From positions 62,001-126,000 of the forward strand of contig DAHUYG010000026.1 of the NCBI GenBank assembly GCA_027315315.1: 64,000 nt of DNA. Reading direction: 5' to 3'. Every line of letters begins with the position of its first letter. The first letter of the stretch is position 1. The position numbers and the translations under genes were made by a program. Shown here piece by piece: positions 8,169-15,187 of the stretch. The stretch is from Acidimicrobiaceae bacterium. GTDB taxonomy: Bacteria > Actinomycetota > Acidimicrobiia > Acidimicrobiales > RAAP-2. The notes under the pieces were generated by a model that saw only the letters and a list, made by a program, of their open reading frames with translations, had not been told where the DNA came from and ran no database searches.

Positions 8169-9040
8169 CACAGCTCCCCACCGCTGAAACGGGAGCGAAT
8201 CCCGTCTCCCAGCATGTTGAGCGAAGTGATCGCGACGAACAAGAAGGCGCCGGGCACGAGCGCCATCTGTGGGGCAACCGTGAGGTAGGCCTTGCCGTCG
8301 GCAATCATCGCCCCCCAGCTCGCCTGGGGTGGGCGGATGCCGAGGCCCAGGAAGCTGAGCGAGGCTTCGACGATCATGGCCACACCAATGGTGAGGAGTC
8401 CATAGGTCATCAGGCGACCCCAGATATTGGGCAGCACGTGGCGGAAGATGAGGTGGGTCTTGCCCGCTCCGCTGAGCTCTCCGGCAAGAAGGAATTCTCG
8501 CTCCTTGAATTGCATGGTGCCGGACCGGGCAACCCGCGCGTAGGAGGGAACGGTGAAGAACGCGATCGCCAAGATCACATTGCGTTCGCTCGGTCCGAGA
8601 TAGGTCGCGACGGTGAGCGCAAGGATCAGCGATGGGAACGCAAGCAGGATGTCGAGCACGCGCATGATGACCGAGTCGAGCCATCCCCCAGTGAACCCCG
8701 ACACCATCCCGAGGAGCCCGCCGAGGCCGAGGCCGATCGCGACCGACGAGATGCCGACCACGAAGGAGGTTTGCCCCCCATAGAGCGACCGGCTGAGCAG
8801 GTCGCGGCCGAGCTCGTCGGTTCCGAATAGGTGCCCGGGCGCACCGAGGCCCACGTGGGGGACACCGAGGTTCACAACGTTGGGCCCCGGCACACCGAAG
8901 ATCTGGGGCCCGAGAAAGCAGGCGCCGAGGAGGAGCACGAGCACGGTGCCGGGGATCCACAGCGCCCAGTCGAGGTGCCGGGGACGCCCAATTGTGAGGA
9001 GCCCACTACGACGCCCCTCGAGCGCGACGACCTCATCCAT
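8165..9040 (-). CDS. ABC transporter permease, OppC/DppC type
   Basis: Inner-membrane permease of about 291 aa. It has an N-terminal helix (WALWIPGTVLVLLLGACFLG), a periplasmic-type segment (HLFGTDELGRDLLSRSLYGG, characteristic of DppC), about five more helices and a cytoplasmic coupling loop (GAGKTHLIFRHVLPN). The start at ATG 9040 (MDEVVALEG) is preferred to the track start at 9091, which would overlap the upstream permease by 59 bases. With 9040 the overlap is 8 bases. Confidence 0.92.
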   Translation of the reverse strand: MDEVVALEGRRSGLLTIGRPRHLDWALWIPGTVLVLLLGACFLGPQIFGVPGPNVVNLGVPHVGLGAPGHLFGTDELGRDLLSRSLYGGQTSFVVGISSVAIGLGLGGLLGMVSGFTGGWLDSVIMRVLDILLAFPSLILALTVATYLGPSERNVILAIAFFTVPSYARVARSGTMQFKEREFLLAGELSGAGKTHLIFRHVLPNIWGRLMTYGLLTIGVAMIVEASLSFLGLGIRPPQASWGAMIADGKAYLTVAPQMALVPGAFLFVAITSLNMLGDGIRSRFSGGELW

Positions 9041-9992
9041 CGGTGCTTGCCCTGCGGATTCGGGGATCCAACGCTGAGTAGAGCATGTCAACGCCGAGGT
9101 TGATCACCACGAAGGCCACCGCCACGAATACGACGATTCCCTGGACGACCGTGATATCTCGTTCGGTGATCGAGTTGATCAGGAGGTTCCCGACGCCCGG
9201 GAGCGCGAAGAGCACCTCGACGATGACTGCACCACTGATCAGCTTTCCGATGTTCACACCGACCACGGTGATGAGCACGAAGAGAGAATTGCGAAGGACG
9301 TGCACGAAGACGATCCTCGAGCGCGGCAAACCCTTGGCTCGGGCGGTCGTGACGTAGTCCTCACGCATCTGCTCCAACATGTCGCCGCGGAGGATCCGCA
9401 TATGCACCGCGAATTCCCCGATTCCGAGCGTTGCTGCCGGAAGGATCACGGTTCGGAGGTTGCCGGTGAAGCTCTGGGTCAGCGGGATCCAACCGGTGGC
9501 CGGAAGCCAGTGAAGGTCGACCGAGACGATGAGGATGAGCAGGATCCCGAAGAGAAAGGGCGGAGCGGAGATCCCACCGAATGCGAGCAGGCTGAGGAAC
9601 CGGTCCACCCAGGGGTTACGAATCACGACGGCGAACAGCGCGAACGTCACCGCGAAGATGAGCGCGACGATCTGCGCGACGAGGATGACCTCGAGGGTCA
9701 CCGGGATGGCCTGACCGATCAAGCTCGACACGCTCGCATGGCTGAGGAGCGAGTCCCCGAGGTTCCCCTGCACCGCCTGGGTCAACCAGTGCCAGTAGCG
9801 ATCCCACAGCGGTTGGGTCAGCCCGTCCTGGCGGTCCACGATCCGGATCTGCTTGGGGGTCGCGCCCGGGCCGAGGATCGCCAGGGCGACATTTCCCGGG
9901 AGCAGATTGAGAAGCACGAACGTGAGCATGCTCACGCCAAGCAGCACCGGGATCGCGTGCAGCAGCCTCCGAGCGACTGTTCCGAGGATCAT
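9033..9992 (-). CDS. ABC transporter permease, OppB/DppB type
   Basis: Inner-membrane permease of 319 aa with the usual DppB order: N-terminal helix (LLHAIPVLLGVSMLTFVLLNLLPG), a soluble loop (YWHWLTQAVQGNLGDSL) and about five helices. The EAA-type coupling loop reads TTARAKGLPRSRIVFVHVLRNSL. It is translated just after the binding protein (34-base gap) and overlaps the second permease. The pair forms the channel for the substrate delivered by the 528-residue-track binding protein. Confidence 0.93.
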   Translation of the reverse strand: MILGTVARRLLHAIPVLLGVSMLTFVLLNLLPGNVALAILGPGATPKQIRIVDRQDGLTQPLWDRYWHWLTQAVQGNLGDSLLSHASVSSLIGQAIPVTLEVILVAQIVALIFAVTFALFAVVIRNPWVDRFLSLLAFGGISAPPFLFGILLILIVSVDLHWLPATGWIPLTQSFTGNLRTVILPAATLGIGEFAVHMRILRGDMLEQMREDYVTTARAKGLPRSRIVFVHVLRNSLFVLITVVGVNIGKLISGAVIVEVLFALPGVGNLLINSITERDITVVQGIVVFVAVAFVVINLGVDMLYSALDPRIRRASTDG

Positions 9993-10026
9993 CGCAGCAG
10001 GTTCGGCACGCTGATCGCGTGGCCGA

Positions 10027-11580
10027 TCAGCTCATCCACGCCCCTGCCAGCTGCATGTAGTTGTTGGCGAGGTTCGGCACGCCGTGGAGCGTACTGACCG
10101 ACACCCGCCACCAGTCGGCGGCCGACAAGTAGTCACGGGGTGCGTCCAGTGCGAGCTGTTGGGCCAGTTCGGCAAAGATCTTCTTGCGTAGCGACTGGGA
10201 GGTCGCGGCCCGCTCCTGGAAGAGGTAGGCGTCGACGGTCTGGTCGTTGACCTGCGAGGAGTTGGTCGGGCTGCCGGACAGGAAGAAGATGAAGACGTTC
10301 TGATCGGGCTCGTACCCGCCGGCCCAGCGATACAGCATGGCCTGGTAGTTCCCCTTGTCGGATGCCTGGATCAGGGCCACGTTCTGCAGCACGCTGATCT
10401 GGGCGTGGATGCCGGCCTGGGCCCACTGGCTCTGGAGCGCCTCGGCCTCGGACAAGGCAATGGGGTCGTTCGCCCTGATGGTGAGGGTGAACGACAGCCC
10501 GCCGAGCTGGCCCACCAGGGCCTTGGCCTTGTTGAGGTTGTACGTCTGGTACCCCTTCACCTTGCCCGGATATGCCCAGGACTGCGGCGTGAACGGCGAC
10601 TCGATTCCGGTGGTGTACTTCCCGTTGAAGAGGGCCTGGTTGATCTGGTTCGGATTCGTCGCGTAGTTGATCGCTTCGCGGGCGAGCACGTTGTTCAGCG
10701 GAGCGACCTGGGTCTGGAACTGCACGTAGTTGGTGCCGACTCCGCCGAGGTCAGTGACCGTGAACTGCGGATTTGACTGGACCGCCGAGAGTTGGGCCGG
10801 GTTGACGTCCTCGTCGTCCTGGATCACGCCCGATTGCAAGCTGCTGAGCCTCGTGTTGGCGTCCGTCATCACCTTGAAGGTGACGCTGCTCAGGTAGGGC
10901 TCGGGCTTGTCCCAATAGCCGCTCCATGCGTTGAGGGTCGCCGAGTTGCCGGCCACCACCGTGCCGAGCTTGAAGGGGCCCGCTCCGACCGGGTGCAGCC
11001 CGTAGTTTGCGCCCTCGGATTGGGCGGCCGTGGGCGACACCATCATCCCGGGAGGGCCGGCCAAGACCGAGGGGAAGGTCGAGTCCGGGGTGGAGAGCTG
11101 CACCGTGATCTTGTTCGCCCCGCTGGCCGTGGCCGACTTGATTTCCTCGACCGAGGAATAGCACAGGCAATCGTTAGCCGGGTTGCTCACCCGCTCGAGG
11201 TTGTAGACCACCGCCGCGGCGTTCAGCGGAGTCCCGTCTTGGAACTTGAGGCCCTTGCGCAGGGTGATGACCCAAGTCTTGTCGCCGTTTTCGCCCTTCA
11301 GGTTGGTGGCCAGATCGGGAAGGACCTTCCCGCCGTCCCCGATTTGCATGAGCGAGCCGTAGAGCGACTCGTCGACGTCGTAGGAGACGAAGTTGTTCTG
11401 CTGCAGCGGATCGAAGTTCGTCCATGCCGCCTCCACGCCGATCGAGAGGTTGCCACCCTTCTTCGGCTTGGCCGAGTGCTTCGCGGCCACCGCCGGGCCG
11501 GCGGTGGCTACCGCGACCCCGGCCACGAGCGCAAAGACCGCCCCAATCATCGAGAGCTTCGCGAGGCCAATGCGCCGCAT
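10027..11580 (-). CDS. ABC transporter substrate-binding protein, family 5 (peptide/nickel type)
   Basis: Extracellular receptor of the importer, 517 aa from ATG 11580, which follows a strong AGGAGGGG at 6-13 bases; the track start at 11613 lies upstream of that site. An N-terminal secretion signal (MIGAVFALVAGVAVATAGPAVAA) ends in an Ala-X-Ala-type site. No lipobox cysteine is visible, unlike most monoderm binding proteins. The family 5 fold is shown by WVITLRKGLKFQDGTPLNA and the conserved C-terminal region. Family 5 proteins bind peptides, opines, glycosides and other small organics. With the sulfatases nearby, a sulfated ligand is possible (inference). Confidence 0.92.
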   Translation of the reverse strand: MRRIGLAKLSMIGAVFALVAGVAVATAGPAVAAKHSAKPKKGGNLSIGVEAAWTNFDPLQQNNFVSYDVDESLYGSLMQIGDGGKVLPDLATNLKGENGDKTWVITLRKGLKFQDGTPLNAAAVVYNLERVSNPANDCLCYSSVEEIKSATASGANKITVQLSTPDSTFPSVLAGPPGMMVSPTAAQSEGANYGLHPVGAGPFKLGTVVAGNSATLNAWSGYWDKPEPYLSSVTFKVMTDANTRLSSLQSGVIQDDEDVNPAQLSAVQSNPQFTVTDLGGVGTNYVQFQTQVAPLNNVLAREAINYATNPNQINQALFNGKYTTGIESPFTPQSWAYPGKVKGYQTYNLNKAKALVGQLGGLSFTLTIRANDPIALSEAEALQSQWAQAGIHAQISVLQNVALIQASDKGNYQAMLYRWAGGYEPDQNVFIFFLSGSPTNSSQVNDQTVDAYLFQERAATSQSLRKKIFAELAQQLALDAPRDYLSAADWWRVSVSTLHGVPNLANNYMQLAGAWMS

Positions 11581-11685
11581 TTTCCCCTCCTGTGGTGTGT
11601 TTGTTCGTCGCACCGCAGCCCTGGACCGCTCCGCTCGTCGAGGTTCTCGACTTACGGTGGCCGGCCCCCCGGGACCATCGGTGTG

Positions 11686-11709
11686 CTACCTGAATTTACG
11701 AACAGGTAG
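11686..11709. repeat. Inverted repeat in leader of binding-protein gene
   Basis: CTACCTG-N10-CAGGTAG is a perfect 7-base inverted repeat between the promoter (11731-11760) and the start codon (11580). In the mRNA it would form a stem with an AT-rich 10-base loop; as DNA it could be a regulator site. The spacing of the arms suits either reading. Confidence 0.5.
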
Positions 11710-11730
11710 GAAGATCAACATTTCGTTAGA

Positions 11731-11760
11731 ACTGTAGGACATTCGTTATATCCTGGTCAA
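11731..11760 (-). promoter_or_regulatory. Promoter of the ABC importer operon
   Basis: Minus strand: TTGACC (-35), an 18-base spacer, then TACAGT (-10). The long leader of about 145 bases includes the CTACCTG inverted repeat. Two near-identical AACGAATGT / AACGAAATGT sequences flank the -10 and could be a direct-repeat site. Confidence 0.5.
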
Positions 11761-11765
11761 GACCA
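11754..11765. promoter_or_regulatory. Palindrome on the -35 of the importer promoter
   Basis: TGGTCAAGACCA, within the perfect palindrome CTGGTC-AA-GACCAG. It matches TGGTATAGACCA at 10 of 12 positions but has AA at the centre instead of TA. It may be a weaker GntR site or belong to another regulator. Its position on the -35 fits control of transporter expression. Confidence 0.45.
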
Positions 11766-11826
11766 GTTGGCCGCGCTAGGCATGAATCCGGCGTGTTTCG
11801 ACCGCCGCGGGCCCCTTTGACCGGGG

Positions 11827-13053
11827 TCAGGTTCCGGCGGCCACGCCGATCGCCCCGGTCCGGCGGAGCTGGTCCACCACGTCCTCCCCCACACCGAGCT
11901 CGGTGAGGACCTCCACCGTGTGCGCACCGAGGTCGGGAGGGGCGCCGCCAGGTCGCAACGCCGAATCGGACATCCGCAATGGCGGCCCGACCGTCCGCAA
12001 TCGGCCAACGCGCTGATGGTCGGTCGAGATGAGGAATTCGTTCGCTTCGACCTGTGGATCGTCGAAGATCTGTTCTTGGAGTTGGAGTGGGCAAACCGGG
12101 ATCTCGGCCGTCTCGAGCGTCGCCAACCACTGGGCGGTGGTTTTCGACGCGAATGCCTCCTTGGCACCGGCCCCGGCACCGTTGGCCGCCGCGGCCTCGT
12201 CGACCAGGCTCCTGAGGCGCCTGCGGGCCTTCTCTCCGAACCCGCCGACGGCCATGTAGCCGTCGGCCGTCCGCACCAGTCCGTAGTACGTGTTCGGAGG
12301 CTCGCCGCGTGCCTGGCGACGCCGATCCATCACCTCTTCCCAGGTGCGTCCTTCCGCGAATGCGTCGCGCAGCCAACGGGTCAGGTCCCCGCGCCAATCG
12401 TCGTCGGACTCGACCGAGATCAGATGGTTGTTCTGGAGAAGCAGCGCCGCTTGCAGCAGGGCGGTGTCGAGGCGCTGGCCCCGGCCTGTCCGCTCGCGGT
12501 GGAAGAGCGCCGCGGCCACCCCGAAGGACAACAGCAGAGCGGCCGTGTAGTCGATGATCGGTTCGGCGTGCGCCACCGGGGCGGTGAACCCGTCCTGACA
12601 CAGGCCCGAGTAGGCCTGCACCGCGATGTCCACCCCCACCATCGAGGCTCGTGGCCCCTCGGACCCGAACGCCGTGTTCGCCGCATAGATCACCCGGGGA
12701 TTGAGGTTGGAGAGGGTGTCGTAGTCCAGACCCAGGCGTTCGGCCCCGCCGGGCCGGAAGTTCGCCAGCACGACGTCGGCGCTGGAGAGCAGACGCTCGA
12801 GCACCTCTCGCACCTCGGGTCGTGACAGGTCGATGCTGATCGAACGCTTGCCCCGGTTCTTGTTCAGGAACTGACGGCTGTCGCCGGTGGACAACATGGC
12901 GTTCGTGCGCGACGGGTCGCCCGTCAACGGCTCCACCTTGATCACGTCGGCCCCGGCATCCGCGAGCAACTGGCCACAGAACGGCACGGCGATCAGCTGT
13001 CCGAACTCCACGACACGAATGCCCGAGAAGGGCCCTGAGACGCTGCTCGTCAT
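11827..13053 (-). CDS. Class III (CaiB/BaiF) CoA transferase
   Basis: Moves CoA between acyl groups through an aspartyl-CoA mixed anhydride. The family opening GIRVVEFGQLIAVPFCGQLLADAGADVIKVE and KRSISIDLSRPE are clear, and the catalytic Asp is in SMVGVDIAVQAYSG. ATG 13053 gives 408 aa, the normal length, and an ATGA overlap with the upstream SDR; the track start at 13566 is spurious. It is the last gene of the TetR/sulfatase 3 unit, so it may supply or recycle CoA for an acyl intermediate made by the acyl-CoA synthetase at 17478. Confidence 0.92.
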   Translation of the reverse strand: MTSSVSGPFSGIRVVEFGQLIAVPFCGQLLADAGADVIKVEPLTGDPSRTNAMLSTGDSRQFLNKNRGKRSISIDLSRPEVREVLERLLSSADVVLANFRPGGAERLGLDYDTLSNLNPRVIYAANTAFGSEGPRASMVGVDIAVQAYSGLCQDGFTAPVAHAEPIIDYTAALLLSFGVAAALFHRERTGRGQRLDTALLQAALLLQNNHLISVESDDDWRGDLTRWLRDAFAEGRTWEEVMDRRRQARGEPPNTYYGLVRTADGYMAVGGFGEKARRRLRSLVDEAAAANGAGAGAKEAFASKTTAQWLATLETAEIPVCPLQLQEQIFDDPQVEANEFLISTDHQRVGRLRTVGPPLRMSDSALRPGGAPPDLGAHTVEVLTELGVGEDVVDQLRRTGAIGVAAGT

Positions 13054-14081
13054 CGTGCCGCCCCCTCGAGGCTGGAGGACATGTGGGCCTCGGCTACTCG
13101 CCAGGCCCCCAGGGCGGCCTCTTCGGCCGGGTAGTCGAAGCTCCCCCCGAAGGCGGGCGAGATGTCCTCCCCACCGTGCTCGGCCAGCCATCGGGCCGTG
13201 CGTCGGGTCGCCTCTTCGGTTCCGACCACGTCGGTGTACCCGAGCACGTGGCGGGCGGCGCCAAGGTCGAGCACGAGCGAAGACTTCTCCGCCAACGGAT
13301 AGACGCCCCGGCACCACTGCGCGGGGACCCCGATCAAATCCATCTCTGCCTCCAGTTCCTCGATGATGACCCTGGCCACGTGGCGGGCGCTCAGAACCGC
13401 CTCGTCGCCCGCGTTGAACGCCCGGCCGGCGGCATCGGGCACGGTCGCCGCCAGGACCACGAGCCGGGCGACGTTGTCGCAGAACCCGCGTTGGAAATAG
13501 GTCGCCCCATCGTGGGGCATGAGCATGAAGGTTCGGCCGTCCAGCACGCGGCGCACCACCGCCCACTCGTGGGCGAGGGGCGCCCGGGGCCCGTAGATGC
13601 CCGGGTAGCGCACGATCACGGCCTCGAAGTCACCCTCCGCATGCTGCTCGAAGAGTTGATCCTCCCCCGCAGCGACCCGTCCGGTGTAGCCGCCCGCGTC
13701 GTACTGACGAGGCGCGTCCTCCCGGACCGGGAGCGGCACCTCGCCGTTCGGGGTGGGCCGCATGGTGCCGGCGTAGACCGGCTGGCCGGTCACCCCCACG
13801 AGGCGCCCGGTACGTCCGGCGAGCAGGCGTGCCAGGACCCTCAGGCGTCCCGAGGTGCAGACGGCCACGTCGAACTCGCGGCCCGAGAGGACGGCAGTGG
13901 CGTCCGCCTCGTCGCGCGGGTCACCGAGCAGCACCTCGACCGGCCCGTCGAAGGTGGCCGGATGCGCCCCGGTGTGGAAGATCGATACTCGGCGTCCGAG
14001 GGCGAGGAGCCCGTTGACGATCGGCACCCCGGTCGGGCCGGTGCCCCCGACGACGAGCACGCGGGTCTGGGCGTCGCTCAC
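13050..14081 (-). CDS. NAD(P)-dependent epimerase/dehydratase-like SDR
   Basis: Extended short-chain dehydrogenase of 343 aa. The Rossmann nucleotide-binding loop is VLVVGGTGPTGVPIVNGL at residues 8-25. The usual YxxxK is altered: the corresponding region reads QYDAGGYTGRVAAGEDQLFE, so the catalytic Tyr/Lys pair is uncertain and the reaction cannot be named. HPATFDGPVEVLLGDPRD resembles proteins that act on UDP-sugars or isoflavone-like substrates. GTG 14081 overlaps the flavoprotein stop by GTGA, and its own stop overlaps the CoA-transferase start, so the three are translated as a coupled set. Confidence 0.8.
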   Translation of the reverse strand: MSDAQTRVLVVGGTGPTGVPIVNGLLALGRRVSIFHTGAHPATFDGPVEVLLGDPRDEADATAVLSGREFDVAVCTSGRLRVLARLLAGRTGRLVGVTGQPVYAGTMRPTPNGEVPLPVREDAPRQYDAGGYTGRVAAGEDQLFEQHAEGDFEAVIVRYPGIYGPRAPLAHEWAVVRRVLDGRTFMLMPHDGATYFQRGFCDNVARLVVLAATVPDAAGRAFNAGDEAVLSARHVARVIIEELEAEMDLIGVPAQWCRGVYPLAEKSSLVLDLGAARHVLGYTDVVGTEEATRRTARWLAEHGGEDISPAFGGSFDYPAEEAALGAWRVAEAHMSSSLEGAAR

Positions 14082-15163
14082 CTGGGACCGGCTTCCGCCA
14101 GGGTGGCCTCGGCCTCGTCGACAAGGCTGCTCATCGTCTCGGCGACGGTCCTCGGCGCGTGAAGGTAGGCCACGCTCTGCCCCGCCGGTGTGTGCATGAG
14201 CGGCTCAACCCGGTGCCGGTGGATGGCACCGAGCACGTCACCGACCAGGATGTCCTGATAGGGCATGGAGAGTGGCGTCGGCGCGGCCGCCCCCGACCAT
14301 TCGTCGCTCCATGCGGTGCGGATCTGGCGCAGGGGTTTCCCGCTGTTCGCACGCGAGATCAGGGTGTCGTCGGAGCCCGCTGCGAACAGCTTGGCCTGCA
14401 CGATGGGATCCATGTCCGCCTCGACACATCCCAGCCACACGGTGCCGGTCCAGACCCCCTGTGCGCCGAGCATGAGCGCCGCCGCCACGTGGCGCCCGGT
14501 CGCGACGCCGCCGGCTGCGATCACCGGGACCGGGGCCACTGCGTCGACCACCTGGGGCACGAGCGAGAAGGTGCCGATTTGCCCGGTGTGGGCCCCGGCG
14601 TCGTATCCCTGGGCCACCACGAGATCGGCCCCGGCGTCGACGGCTCGCCGTGCGTGGTCCGGCTTGCCGACGAGTGAGACGACCGTCTTGCCCTCGCGCT
14701 TTGCCCGGGCCACCACGGCCGGTGGGCTCCCGATGCCCATCGCGAACATGTTCACGTCCGAGCGAAGGACGGCGTCGATCTGCGCTGTCGCAACCTCTTC
14801 GGAACGAACGAAGCGGGACCGCATGCCCGGCTCATTGTCGCTGTCGGGGATCCCGTAGCGCGCTCGGAGGTCGCGTACGAACTGCCGGTGCTCCTCGGGG
14901 ATGCGGGCCTCGATCTGGTCTCGGTCGTTGTCCTCGGGCATGCCCTTGGGTAGGACCAGGTCAACGCCGAAGGGGCGCCCACCCACGCGCTCGCGGATCT
15001 CGGAGAGTTCGGCCTCGATCTCCTCGGGGAAGCGACGGGTCGCGCCATAGACCCCGACACCTCCGGCGAGACATACCTCGACGACGACGTCGACGCTGTG
15101 GGCGAACGCGAAGATCGCGTGTTCACAGCCGATCCGACGCGATAGCTCTGTGCTCAGCGACAT
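14078..15163 (-). CDS. Nitronate monooxygenase-family flavoprotein
   Basis: FMN-dependent TIM-barrel protein of 361 aa. The 2-nitropropane dioxygenase/nitronate monooxygenase marks are QGYDAGAHTGQIGTFSLVPQ (with the family His) and PVIAAGGVATGRHVAAALMLGAQGVWTGT, the FMN phosphate site. Relatives oxidise alkyl nitronates, and some act as oxidoreductases on CoA-linked or aromatic substrates. ATG 15163 follows GGAGGATT at good spacing. It lies 24 bases after sulfatase 3. In this operon an oxidative step on the desulfated product is likely, but the substrate is not evident. Confidence 0.87.
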   Translation of the reverse strand: MSLSTELSRRIGCEHAIFAFAHSVDVVVEVCLAGGVGVYGATRRFPEEIEAELSEIRERVGGRPFGVDLVLPKGMPEDNDRDQIEARIPEEHRQFVRDLRARYGIPDSDNEPGMRSRFVRSEEVATAQIDAVLRSDVNMFAMGIGSPPAVVARAKREGKTVVSLVGKPDHARRAVDAGADLVVAQGYDAGAHTGQIGTFSLVPQVVDAVAPVPVIAAGGVATGRHVAAALMLGAQGVWTGTVWLGCVEADMDPIVQAKLFAAGSDDTLISRANSGKPLRQIRTAWSDEWSGAAAPTPLSMPYQDILVGDVLGAIHRHRVEPLMHTPAGQSVAYLHAPRTVAETMSSLVDEAEATLAEAGPR

Positions 15164-15187
15164 CAGCCAATCCTCCCGTGCAGGTAA

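Noticed and set aside
14744-14756. CGAACATGTTCAC as an SOS box
   Set aside because: The half-sites are 2 bases apart instead of 4, and it lies inside the flavoprotein gene.
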